DNA of 64,000 bases from Protula sp. h YS-2021 (GCA_949752745.1 OX457026.1:43121239-43185238); one strand, 5' to 3'. Positions 34,153-47,088 are shown, counted from the stretch's first letter. Notes: a model not told the origin generated them from the sequence alone. Numbers and translations are program-made.

Positions 34153-34641
34153 TCCGGCATCTAAACAAAACCTTTAAAACCTCTTAAAAACCTTTATTTT
34201 TATCTCAAACTTTTATTTTGCTCAAAAAACCCTTTAACACCTTTAAAAAAAACTTTTGTTTTGGTCGATGTTCTAAAACCGCTTGTCAATTTTTCTTTAA
34301 TTGTCCAACTTTCAATTGCTAAATTTATGCATGCATGTAATACCTTATTTCATTTTTGTATACAATACACTGCACTTGATTTTTATTCATTTTTTCCAAC
34401 GCATAAAACGATAACATGTTTTTTTTTTGACGCTTTATGATGTTCTTATTCTCCATCCCCACCGATTTTCATATGTTGTATAAAAATATCTTTTAAAAAA
34501 CATATGTTCACTGATAATTTAACTTTTAAAAAAAACTTAAGAAACCTTTATTTTTATTAGAAAAACCTTTAAAAAACCTTTATTTTCAAAATTAAAACCT
34601 TAAAAAAAACCTTTATTTTTGTCGAGGACCGTTTATATGCC
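34153..34641. mobile_element. Candidate inverted-end element rich in AACCTTTA
   Basis: The ends GGCATCTAAAC and (reverse complement of right) GGCATATAAAC are inverted. The interior repeats AAACCTTTATTTTTATC near both ends. TGACCT occurs outside both ends, but a full target duplication is not clean. Confidence 0.35.
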
Positions 34642-34995
34642 TGTGACCTTTTTGTGCGTTTCACGCCCAGATGAAAAAGACTGCGGAAAACTTTTTTATA
34701 GTGATCACCTTTAAGTCCCAGATAAAAAGATGTTAAGTAAAACCTGTTTGTCATGACCCCTTCCAGATTCGGAAACAAAGACGTACGATGAAATCTGTCT
34801 GTCTTGACTAACTTCGAGACCTGAATAAAAAGGACATACAGTAAAACCCGTTTCAGCAACAACCTTCGGATTCGGATAAAAAAGACGTACAGTAAAATCC
34901 GTTTTAGTGACCAGAATCTGAATAGGTGCTGAGTGAAAGTGTGTAATATAAGCCTGTACTCTTACGTTTTGTGTGCACTGGCCGCTCTGGTTTTG
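34640..34995. repeat. 60-bp units with GGATAAAAAAGACGTACAG
   Basis: About five units of GTGACCA...CCAGATTCGGATAAAAAGACG..CAGTAAAACC, ending in GTGCACTGGCCGCTCTGG. A second array of the same units is at 37060-37700. Confidence 0.65.
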
Positions 34996-35495
34996 GGAAT
35001 AAGCCGTCACCGAGTTTGAGTTTCAAGTAGTGTCATGTGACATCAGCATTGTGAAAGCCGTACATGGCATTATGAAACACATATTTTCCCGTTGTGGGTT
35101 TTTGTGAGTGGGTCATTCCGCTGGCGGAATTCATTCTAGTTTTTCATTACAACTGTTTAATGGAAATATGTTTACGCAAAATATGTGTATGATACTCATC
35201 ATGACATATAAGAAAAAGAAAGAATGTCTTGTTGAATTTCATTATCTAGAGTTTACTATTACGTTATTTGGATCGGGAAGATATCAACAGCGCTGTGAAA
35301 AAGTGTGGAATATTAAGTTTGGGATCTTTTTTTTTTCGTACTTTGCAGTCACTTCGATCTAAACGAAACTATATGCAAGAAAACAGTGTTCATTTGGCAA
35401 CAAAGTAAAACAAACTTCACAAATTTTGACCAATTACTTTTATTGCTGTGATTTCACAAACACCCGTGGGGACATTTTCAAAATTAAAAAAACTG

Positions 35496-35700
35496 TCAGT
35501 ATCTCGTGTAATATCCTTGCTGCGCGATGCATGAGTTAACTCGTCTGCGCATGGAAGCAATGCAGTTACTGATGTCCCTTTGTGGTGAGGCATTCCATTC
35601 TTGAATAATAATGCGGCGCAGATCTTGCAGCGTGTGGTAAGACAGTAATATGCGAGACAGCTTTCACACGTTCTCAGTGGGGTTCAAATCAGGTGACCCC
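35496..35700 (-). pseudogene. Tc1/mariner transposase 3' fragment
   Basis: On the minus strand it reads SPDLNPTENV, the catalytic-region signature of Tc1-type transposases. After an in-frame stop at the expected Trp it continues RRIIIQEWNASP, SMRRRVNSCIAQQG and YTRY, then a stop, matching the usual C-terminus. Upstream sequence is lost. It is a dead fragment. The DNA just after the stop is AT-rich and may include the old terminal repeat. Confidence 0.8.
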
Positions 35701-36139
35701 CTGTGTGTTTAACCAAGCACAGTGACAGCAGTTTTGAACAGATTTTCTTATTTTACCATTTTTGTATGTCCAGATTATTAAGCAACAATTTAAAGTGCAA
35801 TTTGCTATGGAGGGACTTATATTCGTGGTATACCGGGGTACTAAACCAAATATTCTACAGCTTTTTCACAGCACTGTATTTTTAGGTGATATCAGCGTAG
35901 TTGCACAATTTAATATTTTCACTAAAAACGAGGCTTGTTCATTTAAACAGCCTGTAGTTTGAAGAGTCGATACTTAAAAAAATAGACCTTGAACTTGTAC
36001 CGTCTGCGAACATCTTATATTGTTTGAACTTTATCAATACTTCCATTCGAAAAAAACTTTTGAATGTATTGATAATTGTGCAACGGGAATTTTAGCATTA
36101 AATCAAAGTCTGCAATATCTGGAACGAATCCAGATGCCA

Positions 36140-36192
36140 AACCATAAAAAAAAAAACAAAAAAAAAAAACAAAAAAAAAAAAACAAAAAAAC
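36140..36192. repeat. A-rich low-complexity run
   Basis: Poly-A runs interrupted by single C bases. The Lys-rich and Phe-rich frames across it are artefacts. Confidence 0.85.
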
Positions 36193-36395
36193 TGGCACAC
36201 ATTTGGGAGATCGCATACACCTGTTGGTGTTGTTGCGATATTGTGCGGATGTTTCTGTAGAAGTGCGACAAAGCAGACGTCATTGTGACGTCGTTTATTG
36301 ATTTTTTTTTCGATGTTGCTATTCAAGTGCCATTGCTACGACATCGTTTCTGCTTAATTGTTTTTGGCCGTTTCTGCGACGTCGAAACGCTTATA

Positions 36396-36900
36396 ATCCC
36401 CCGCCGTCCTGCCGGAGGCGGTGGATATAGAAACGCATTGTGTCCGTCCGTGAGTCGCCAGTTTTGTTTCCAGACGATATTTCCGAAACTAGTGGGCGGA
36501 CCTAGTTCATATTTGGTATACGTAACAGCCAAGATATCTATATGCCTTTTGGGGGTTTTGTTCGGATCGAAGCCCATCTGGCTCTGTATTTGGACTTAGA
36601 ATCCCAAAATCCGGATCTCAATCTGTACTTTGGTTTCCAGACGATATCTTCGAAACTATGAGCGAATACGGTTCATATTTGGTGTCCGCAACAACCAAGA
36701 AATCTAGATGTGGCTTTTGGGGGTTTTAATCGGATCGAAGCCCATCTGGATCTGTAATTGCACTTAGAATCCCAAAATCCGGATGTCGACGTGTATTACA
36801 CTTTGTTTTCCAGACGATATCTCCGAAACTAGTGACCGGATCTGGTTCTCGTTTCGTATGCATAACAAAACACCTGAAACTGCATTTCCTACATCGACAC
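36396..36900 (+). repeat. Hairpin-headed repeat with three 175-bp units
   Basis: Head ATCCCCCGCC...GGCGGTGGAT (36397-36426), then GTCCGTCCGTGAGTCGCC. Three units follow with CCAGACGATAT(T/C)TNCGAAAC and GAAGCCCATCTGG. No tail is recognised. Confidence 0.65.
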
Positions 36901-37059
36901 TTGGTTCAGGTAATTTTCGAATTTCCCCTGTTTTGCACATCTTACGCAGTTCATTTATTTGTGAACCGATGTTTTATCTACTTAGTTTAAGTGCGAGGCA
37001 CAGCAGCTGCCTTACTAATTACCCCCACGGCGGGGATATGGCAATTACTGATTGCTCTT

Positions 37060-37700
37060 GTTGCAAATAAAAAGACGTACGGCAACACCTACTGTAACGT
37101 CTTCATACAGATCGGTATGAAAAGACATACAGTTAACTTGTTTGTGGTGACCATCTTCCAGAAGCGGAATGAGACTGCAGTAAAACCTGTCTGTACCGAC
37201 TAGCTTTCAGGATTCAAGTATATTTAACTATATTTTAGGTAATGGGTCTGATGTTAAATTTTTAAATAAGGGTTAGGGTTGCGTTCGGAGCCGCACCCAT
37301 ATAAAAGGGCGAAGGGCGAGGCTTTTGCAATAAAAAAAAAGGTTACAGAGGAAATGGATTAGTGATGTAGTGTTAACTTTACAGACCCGGATAAAAAGAC
37401 ATACAGTAAACCGTTATATAGTGACTTTATCCCATACTGGATTAAACCTGTATGTACTGACCACCTTCCGGACGCGGATAAAAAAAGACGAACAGTTACA
37501 CCTGTTTCTGGCTACCATTTTCCAGATCCGGATTAAAGATATCAGAAACGTTGTCTTTAATGACCACACCCAAGCCGAAACAAGGATAAACAGTGAAACC
37601 TTCCAGACCCGGATAGAAAAAAAAACAGGCAATAATACCTTCTTTAACGCTCACTTTCCAGATCTTGTTTGTACGAATCACCTTCTCGATGTGGATAAAA
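37060..37700. repeat. Tandem 60-bp GGATAAAAAGACATACAG units
   Basis: About nine diverged units share CCAGACCCGGATAAAAAGAC and ACAGTAAACC. Same family as 34640-34995. ORFs through it are fortuitous. Confidence 0.65.
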
Positions 37701-38147
37701 ACAGAACAGAACGGTCAGCAAATTTCTTTTGAGTTACCACTTAAGACACAGAGTAAGACATGAGTGCAATGAGCAGTTTTGTATTCTTTTTTTATAGTTT
37801 AATGAAAAAAATGCAGCTTTTGAATTATAGAATACTCACATTACCTATTTTTATTCGTTGAACTGTTTTTGGTGTAAAATGCGATCACGCCATCACCGAA
37901 GGCGCGAGCCGAAAAATTTCGGATACATTTCTCCTCAGCAACAAAGTTCCGACGGATATCAATAAGAAGTTATAACAGCAATTGTAAAACGGCTTGATAG
38001 GGCTATATGAAAACTTAGGTCGTGCCATATACCCGGCCCGTTTGCTTTTTGACAGCAATTTGCCCAAGAGGTCTTCTACCAAATTAGATTTTGTCAAAAT
38101 TGGTAGGTAGCTTTTTCTTTTCCCTTTTGTAATGTCTTCTTTTGTAC

Positions 38148-38179
38148 GGCTTGGCACAATGCCCACGGACAATCTTGTT
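38148..38179 (+). repeat. Repeat tail: palindrome plus CTTGTT
   Basis: GGCTTGGCACAATGCCCACG then GACAATCTTGTT. Sister of the tail at 24342-24373, sharing TTGTCAAAATTGGT upstream. Confidence 0.6.
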
Positions 38180-38598
38180 AAATCTTTTAACCATGCTCCG
38201 GGGTGGGGGAGGGGGAGAGAGCATATGGCGAAGTCACTTTATTATTACACTGTGATGTTTTACGTTTATAGAGAGCCCATCATTATGTATATTTTGATTT
38301 TGTTCTGATGTTTGAATTGATTATTTTAGTGATATTGCCAAGTTTGGAAAATTTTGTTTTAAATCAAGAGCCGATATTATCTAGTCAGTTGAAATGGGTC
38401 CAACCCTTCAGAAATCTGAACAGAAAGAAGCATATCCACATATAAAGTGTTCTCTGAACTTAAAAAGAGTGTGCTGAAGTTCCGCGCAATCTTTGTACAG
38501 TAAAACCGAGAGATGAGGTCAGATAAATATTCTTTCCCTAACCTGGAGATATCGGGGTTCGACAAATTGCGTTCATTGGACGTAAGGCGGAAGTTTGA

Positions 38599-38753
38599 GG
38601 TGGGCGAGGTAGCGCTGCCCACCATGCACTGTTGTTTTTCATCCTAGGTGCGTCGTCCGTCTGTTCTTTCTGCAGTTACTACCTCTGAATTGTGAACAGT
38701 TTAGTTCGTGGCTGTGAAACTTGGCACAACCGTTCACCGCTGAACGTCTTGTT
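38599..38753 (+). mobile_element. Minimal (155-bp) hairpin-headed, CTTGTT-tailed element
   Basis: Head stem GGTGGGC/GCCCACC (38599-38605/38617-38623), then GTCGTCCGTCTGT and GAAACTTGGCAC. The tail stem is CGTTCA-CCGC-TGAACG (38731-38746), then TCTTGTT. No central array. Confidence 0.65.
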
Positions 38754-39126
38754 AAAACCAGTCACTGATGTAATAAGGTTCCAACAAAAAGCAGATATTC
38801 ATTTATTTTGAGTCAATATAAAGTGTTATTAATCAGTCTGGAAGTGTTGGTTAACTTTTTCTTATCTGGTCAAAAATATCTTCATAATCATCCAAAATAA
38901 GTAAATATCTACTTTGTTGGCGTTTGCTAGCGTTATCTGCAGTCTCAATCAATTTTTGTGTTCCAATCAACATTGAAAAATTATTACTATGTTTTAATTG
39001 TATTTATTGATAAAAAAACACTGGAGTGATGACACTTGATTTCGTTGTGTGTGTGCGTGTGTTAATTAATGCATATACATGTATTATAAATTGATGATAA
39101 GATGTCCTGTCATACCGCTGTGGGGT

Positions 39127-39297
39127 TAAGTCATCGTGGTGGTTAAGTCATCGCGGTGGTTAAGTCATCGTGGTGGTTAAGTCATCGTGGTGGTTAAGTC
39201 ATCGTGGTGGTTAAGTCATCGTGGTGGTTAAGTCATCGTGGTGGTTAAGTCATCGTGGTGGTTAAGTCATCGTGGTGGTTAAGTCATCGTGGTGGTT
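39127..39297. repeat. 17-bp minisatellite
   Basis: Ten nearly identical copies of TAAGTCATCGTGGTGGT; one has CGCGG. Very low divergence suggests recent or ongoing copy-number change. Confidence 0.95.
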
Positions 39298-39343
39298 CAC
39301 TCCTGCATTGTGTTCTTTGTTGTAACTCTCACCACTGAATCAC

Positions 39344-39568
39344 TTGTTCTGTGTTCAGCAAAAGTCACGAAATATGAATGGAAACGTCAGTGTATGTAAA
39401 AAACCACAAATGTCCCGCTTTGGATTGTTGGACAGAACGAACGCTTCATGTGGCTTCGGAAGGTATGAAACAAAAACCATCAAATTCAAGCTCACTGATT
39501 TTGTAGCACCAGCCTTGATGAATAAAACTGCAGAGAGTTGTGAAGCGTTAGTGATCAGATTATGGTAG
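39344..39568 (+). other. Unassigned 74-codon ORF opposite the DNAI3 3' flank
   Basis: It opens with MFCVQQKSRNMNGN and contains FGLLDRTNASCGFGRY and FKLTDFVAPALMNKTAES before its stop. An acceptor-like ttcag (39354-39358), a donor-like gtatga (39461) and AATAAA at 39599-39604 are present. The composition is more complex than the neighbouring repeats. I do not recognise the protein. It could be a small gene, the last exon of an unseen gene, or chance. Confidence 0.2.
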
Positions 39569-39627
39569 ACACTATAATTGTTGTCTTCCCATATGTGTAA
39601 TAAAATAAACAGAGATAAAAATAGTGA

Positions 39628-39633
39628 TTTATT
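39628..39633 (-). terminator. Candidate polyadenylation signal for DNAI3
   Basis: AATAAA on the minus strand, 415 bases after the stop codon. It is plausible but not proven. Confidence 0.3.
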
Positions 39634-40048
39634 TCGCTTTTACCAGTGAAAGATATGACAAAAATATATAAAACAATAGGCAAGTAGTATTTATAACATA
39701 CAACAAAATTGTAAACAGAATACTATCACTGTTTGTAGATATTTCTCGCTGTTTCAGTAGTTTCAATCGCCAACAGTCTAGCCGCGATACCGTAATACAG
39801 ACTAGCAAAAACTTCGTTCAGAAACAAGAAAACCCATCTCTGTGAGAACTCAGAGACAATTCCTTCACTGCTCCTGCCATGCTTGTTTCAACATGTTCCT
39901 AAATGGCAAATCAACACCGTTTCACCTCCAGCAGTACAAAATGGCATTCAGACAGAATTTGCTGAAAAATAACTGCCTGATGTGTTTTTCCGCCTTATTC
40001 GGAGCTGTCTTCATAACATATCAAGCAACAACGTAAAATCATTCTAGA

Positions 40049-40195
40049 TTAGTCCAAATCAGGCAATGCTTCTTCCACGTCTTCCTTCAAACCAAGTTCT
40101 CGCAGAAAATGGGCCTCTTCCTCCAGGAACTGCGCATATTCTTGCCTCATGCGGTACTCGATCTCGTCGTCGGTTAAGTGCACTTGCGGTGCAAT
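40049..40195 (-). CDS. DNAI3: DNAI3 exon 21 and stop
   Basis: Acceptor ttttttag. It encodes DDEIEYRMRQEYAQFLEEEA and an acidic end EEALPDLD, then TAA. It corresponds to the MDYESYLELE-like tail of vertebrate DNAI3. Confidence 0.9.
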   Translation of the reverse strand: MAPQVHLTDDEIEYRMRQEYAQFLEEEAHFLRELGLKEDVEEALPDLD

Positions 40196-43100
40196 CTAAA
40201 AAAAGATTATCCAGCGTATAACAACAACAGTGATACGCAAAGTTTGCCTCAGTTCACACGTTCAATTGTCCAACATTAAGATTTGAAAATATGCCAATAA
40301 ACATTCAAAACCTAGACTTACAACAAAGTTTTTCTATGTGAACAAATTTACCAAAGACGAAAAATAATTCGCATTACAACTTACTCCTGCTTTATTTTTC
40401 TTTTCTTGTTCTATTTCCATCTTTTCTTTTTCTCTGAAATCCCATCGCTGGACCACGAATGACCGCCTCTTTACTTCACGTTCGAAGTAATTTGATACGC
40501 TATTCAGCTGAACAAAGAAACGGCAACACACTGCAAGTGCTCAGGCACATTTACGTAGCTTATAACCCATGCCTGGTAACTTGTTAATTTAAAAGAAACC
40601 CCCAAATTTTACAATATGATGTTCTTGAATTTTACAGAATTGCCTTGTGAAGAAATAGAATGTTTATTTACGCAATTCCAGTCGCCACTTTAAATCAAAC
40701 ACATTGTTTACATAGTTCCTGTGTTCTTTCTGCAAGGGAAGAAAAAAGCAATAATGTGTAGAAAACCAACAGAGATGACTTACTTCATTTGGCGTAGGCT
40801 GTCTTAAGCTCCATGGGATTTCCAGAATGTGAAGTGTTCCCGCATTGTCGCCTATTCCTATTAAATGTTGCTTCGCTGTTTAAAAAAAAGAAGAATTAGT
40901 TCGTTCAGTTATTTATCCTTTATATTATTTACTACAACGAACACTTAATATTGTGATATTATTCCAATGTCAAATTATCAAAAGAAAAAGTGGCAAGGGA
41001 CTGAAAAAATATTACTCGTTTTCTTGAATGAAGAAAAAGAACCAGTAATGTTTTATTACACGCAGCTTTTGGACACTGAAATAGCACGTAAGAAGACCAA
41101 TATTCTCGCCACACGCATCCTTCTTAATATTGTCTTTGATATGACTATTACCACACTTGACCTGACTGCGCGCTGTATATTGAGTGAGCACTGTACTTGT
41201 TGGCAATAAACCAAACACCCAGCAAGGGCATATTGGTCACTACTCGGAGACTCACACGTAATCTGGTAGGGGAATATGCAGGTGATGGGAGCAGGCGTGA
41301 TGCTCTGATTCATCGACGGCTCGTGCGTGCGGTCGAGCAGGTCCCAGATGTCCACCGAGCCGTCCTGCTTGGTGATGAAGAAGACGCTGGGCCTGCTGGG
41401 CGACCAGTAGCCCGCCGTGTAGCGCCTGGACGACGCGCACGACTGCAGGATCGGCCCCGACTACACACACAACAACAACTACTGCCTTACTTCTCTCACA
41501 TAACTTAATAACCTCTGATGTCACGATTTTTGAAATGCTGTATAATTGTAACCGTTAAGCGAAATTTCAAGAAAGGCTATATCACTGGCCTCAGTCAAGG
41601 CTTTAGTTAAAAAAAAAAACGTTTATCGCCAATATTTCCGCCAATTTTCGGCAAATAGTAAAAGTAACCACACAGGAACTCCTGTGCACTACGTTTAATA
41701 AAAAAAACGAGAGGTAAGACCACATCCCTGTGTCAGTTATGATCTCAATAAGAAATTAGATTTTCACCAATATTTTCATTTTTTTTTGGTAAACCACCAA
41801 CAGAAACAAGAGCCATTTGTGCCCCTCTGCCCCCATCCCCCCCTCCCACCATCTCCCTCCCCATTCAATCAACATTGTTTGATGTTTTTCACTATAATCT
41901 TATGAAGACCTTTTATTATTTTAAGAAAAATTGGTTTTTGGTCAGTATTTCTGCGAACAAAAATAATAATAAAAAAAATAAAAAACATACCAGCCAGCAT
42001 TTTGAAAATCGGCTAAAAAAAATGGTGCCCTTTGACCAATTTAAGTCGATTCGCCACAAACTTTTTTGAACAAACAACCGCTTAGAGAACATTCATACAA
42101 AATTTGAAAGGAATCCGATTAAAAATTAAAAAATTAAAAAACACAGTTTCACTCCCTTTGGCACGCATTAAAACATAGGACAGCAAAAATTGCCAGAAGC
42201 CGTCACGCGTGCACGACGTACAAAGGCGACCTGTCAGGGTGATACCGTGGTCACACTCACACTGACTCCTTCCTTCCAGATGGAGAACGACCAGCCCCCA
42301 ACACACAGTATGACGTCTCTGAAGAAAGGCGAGCGCTGCAGCGTGTTGATGGAGCCGTCGTGTACGGTCCGGTAATACTCGGGCTTTGGCGCTGCAGGCA
42401 AACGCACCAAGACCATACAAAGCAGCAAACATTCACCACAACTTTAAATAGTGTTGCAGAACGCCACACAGATAAAATAAGGCAACAAATGAAGATATAA
42501 AGCCAAAAGTACTTTTATAAAGCATGCAGTTACCCTCTTGCTCGGCACATCCTATATATATTTATATATATATAAATTATTTTCCTTTTATCATAAGGAA
42601 ATGAAGACGTACTTTGTATTTTTCCTGTGTCCTGGTCTTTTTGAGGCATCCAATCACAGTAGACGATTTCACCATCCTGGATAAATAACAGCGTTTAAAG
42701 AGTTAACACACAAAAGCATTTACAAATTCAGTGTAATTAGTGCCAAATTATTTGTCTTCAAAAGAGATCAAATCATTTGAACTGCTGTTGGGCACATTAC
42801 AAAAATACACAGCGAACACCTGAATTAACTGGAGCCTTCACACCACAGGCCCTTCGTTGCACCTTTCAATTTTTCCAACCCTAGATTTTTCATATACAAA
42901 AGCGTTCCAGACTAAATGGTGTGTTTTTTAACAAAAAATTCTGACTTTTTAATTGCCTCTCCTGCGATATAAATTAAGTACCTCGGTCCCAATGTAGAAG
43001 AAAGTCTTGACCGAGGCTAATGTGCGCTTGGCTGATCCGGAGCCCTGGCGCCCCGCCGGGCCAAAGCTGAAGCCTCCCTGCGCTGTGCTCGTGGCCTCTA

Positions 43101-46100
43101 CCTTCTTCCCCTCCTCGTTGAAAACTAGACGAAAGAGCAGTGGGATTTCTCGGTTAGGGTTTACATTCGTGTTGACCTTTAGCTGTCTATAAAGCTTTGT
43201 GTTAAGCTGAAAGGTTATCATGTATCCTGTATCAGTGTCATGAGATTTCGGAGTCAAACGTCTGTTTTCTTGGAATGTTACCAAGCACAAAAACATAAAT
43301 ACAATCTTTCCTTTGATCACTTTCTATCACAAAACATCCTCAAATATATAAACGCCACGTAAGTATTATGTCATCAAGTATTTTTACCCATGTTTTTATT
43401 TCCCTGCACTTCAGCAATAGAGAACTTCGTGGGGCTGTGATCCCCACCAGGTTCTGACTTATACAGCGTCACTTTGAGGTGCGGCTTCCACACGAGATCG
43501 AGGTGCTTGAAGGTAGTGGGGACACCCAGTGGGTTGTTTATACTGTCTTTCTTCTTCTCCTGCTGAGCTAGCAGACTCTGTGCGGTCTTCGGTGGTCTCG
43601 TGTCCCAGAACAATACCGAGCTGTCAACAAATCCCAACACATACCTTCTTGCTTATTATGATTATGATTATTATGATTATTATTATTAATAAAATATTTT
43701 CTTATTGTAACCTACTGCAAGGGTAACGTCACACATTTTCTGCCCTTTAATGTAAGAATAAGGTCCTTCAGTTAATAACCCTTCAGTGCTAGAATTGTGG
43801 TACAAACGCGATTTTATGTTTATTTCTCAAAAATAACAAGAAGTCACTGCACCATTTTTACGCTGGTATTCATGATATCAAGGGCCAATGCATTTTACTC
43901 ACTAATCCACAGCGCAGGTCATGATCTGAACACAGTTCCCTGACGTGTTTTCATGTGGCACTCCCATTCTGTTTACCTATGCATCGGCAGAAATACAAGT
44001 TATAAAATAGAAAACAGTGCCTCAATATTTATTTGTTTCGCTTTCCTAAATCTTAGATTGATAAAAAAAAACAAATATGGACTTAATCAACGAAATATCA
44101 AAACCTGTTTAACAGCAAATGCTATAATTTAAAACCTCGAACATCCGTGTATTTTCTTGTTAACACTTTAACATAATTTAACATATTTGGTAACATATGG
44201 ATACCTCGATGTGATCCGGCACCCACTGGATGTCCGTAATGGCGGCCTTGTGGCTGTGCTCTATGCTCGACACGGCACAGTAACGAACAATGGGCGTGTC
44301 CAAAGCGTTTTCGTCCTCAAAGCCTGGCTGTTAGAAAAAGACAAACACCAATTTAAAAACACTTCCATGTTTTCGGATTTCTATGAAAGGCATTGCTGCT
44401 TTGATCTATTGTTTATTGATACGTTTTGACCTGGGCACTCTTGGATACGTTTTGACAAAGCCAGTTCTTTACACTATGTTAAAAAATTTTGTTGATAACA
44501 AACATCTAAATTCGTAAAATTTGCAAAGGGTATATCAAAAACCTTTAAAATAACGGGCTTATAATTACCTCAGAGTATCTTTTAATGTATTTTATGAACT
44601 GCAGATAATTTGGTTACTGTATTATATGTAGATTTGACGGTTCAGTGACTTTGTAAAGTCACTGATTTGACAGATTCACCGTAGCATATATATTACAAGT
44701 GACTATGTGCTCCGTAAGAATTGAATTTATTATTTTAAGTAAATTAAAAGACTATCACATCCCAAATAACAAACAACTTACTGAACAGCGTAACGGCATT
44801 AAATTCAAAACGCGGCGTTAAGTTCATTAACGAAAACTTTATTCAGAAATTGCGGGGTGGGGGGTAGCAAAAATATATTTTTGAGATCAAAAAATCAAAT
44901 TTACAAACTTCAAAAATCTTAAGGCAGACCCATATTTACATAAAATTTAACGAATCGTGAATTAAATTTTGGAGATGAAAACTTGAATTATTGAGATCAA
45001 CACAATTTTTGATCTCAAGAATTGCTTCTTTTTTATACAGTGAAAAATTTAAAGAAAGATTCTGTATACAAGGACCAGTCATTTTAATTTACAGATGTGT
45101 ACTTCTGAATTTTTTATTTAAAAAAAAAGACTGATATTTTGATATAAAAAATGAATTTTTGAGATAAAAAATCATTTGCAGATTTTAAAATACAAATTCA
45201 AAAAGTCTCCTTCTGAAATAATGATATCTGAAATAAATTCTTGATGTCAATAAAAGGAAAATGAATTATTGAGCTCAAAATTGATATTCTGCTCTCAAAT
45301 ATTTCATTTTTGCTATCAAGAATTGAATTTTTGATCTCAAAAAATCAATTTTAGCTATCATGAAATCATTTTTGATATCAATAAATATTTCTTGATATCT
45401 CTAAATATTTAATGATGTCAACAATTATTTTTTGAGATCAAGTATACATTTAGAGATATCAAAAATACATTTACAGATAGCAAAATTAATTCTTCATATC
45501 AAAATATGGATTTTTTGAGATCAAAAATTAATTCTTGATATCAAAAATTCAATTTTTGAGATCAAAAATTAATTCTTGATCTCAATAATTCTCTAATAAA
45601 TGTGAAAATGGCATTCCATACATAAGAACAGAACATGTTTCGTTACAAGTTAGTTTTCCAACCACCCACAACATTACCACCAGTGTTGGAACACACACAC
45701 AAATAGCGTAGAAGGGGAGGGCTATTTTGCCGGGTATGTGAAATTTGATTAGTTGGTGGAGACGGAACCGGGGACTTTTAGCTAAAACCAGCTGGTTAAC
45801 AAGCAGAATAAAATTTATTTCATTGCTAACAAATAGTCTTGCTTTGCATTTATATCAAACAAATATTTCATGCGCGTGTTCTCTGATTAAACTAATTCCT
45901 GTCACATAACACCCTGTAATGTGCGTGTATGTGTGCATATACATTACATTGTTTTATGGTATGCAAGTACACATTTCTCTCGTTATCAATGCCTGGCTGT
46001 TATATCTAAATGGACGCGGCGATCTTGATTTTTTAAAGCAATCTGCACTGTGTTTTCTGGCAGTAATGTACCACGTGACTGCTTAAGCCAATGGCTTATC

Positions 46101-47088
46101 TTGTTAAACCTAATTTGCATATCCACACGCAACTCGTAACTTAATCCACATCCATCAAATCCATTAAAAACGTATAAGCTAAAATAGTGAAAAAGGAGCC
46201 AAATTTTGGTCACCAAAGCACCAAAATCTGGCGAACCGCCAAAAAATGACAGATTTCGACTCACGTGCACTGGAGGCACCAGTATTAAAAATTTAAAGAG
46301 GATATGGAAATTGTGAAAATGTATATATATAAATTCGGAATTTCGCAAAAATAAAAAATCGGCTCTGGCACATTTTTACTCCTAACCCAGACTACCTTCC
46401 TGAAAAATCTCAAGCAAATTTTGTAGAAGGAGCAGGTTTTTTCGCAAAGGTGGTAACCGGATGGACAAATTGGCGAAAGCCCATCGTATTGCAAAAATAA
46501 AACAATGGGCACTTGCCCCTTAATGAGGGCCAATGGCCACCTGTGCTACAAAAACTTAATCTCAAATTATGTGCTCGAAAAGACGATAGGCGAGAAGACC
46601 CTTACAGGTACTGATTAGCAATCGATGGATGCTTGCGTTATTACTGTTACTGGGTTACTATCTACCACACGTACCAAGCTGTTTGGGTTTTTCTTCTTTC
46701 CTCCACGCGGCGCTTTCAGGCGCTCGGTATGCTGGGAGATATCCCACAACACCACCTGCCCATTGATGCAGCCACCCGCGATGATGTTGGCGTCGGTGGG
46801 TGAAAACTTAAAGCACACAATGTCGTCGGGTGCCTCCAGTAACAGCTGTGGGAAAAAGTTATACATTAAAAATAAAAAATTAAAAACTATACTCCGTAAC
46901 GGAAAACCTCGCGTTGAGGTACAACCTTCAACAGCGGACATATACTTCCTCATTCGCTTACTATTCTTTCTCCCATAATTCACCTCTACTATTTCGGGAA
47001 CACCTCTCCATAATGTACATCTTCACTCCCTCAAACGAGTTCCTTATATGGAGATGTCACTGTACATATTACTTCCCTCCCCCCCCCC

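Noticed and set aside
37370..37732. 120-codon plus-strand ORF with repeated Thr-Arg-Ile-Lys text
   Set aside because: Fully explained by the tandem 60-bp GGATAAAAAGAC repeat, which is a dispersed non-coding family.
39127..39297. Could the regular 17-bp repeats be a CRISPR array?
   Set aside because: There are no spacers between copies and the context is a eukaryotic nuclear genome.
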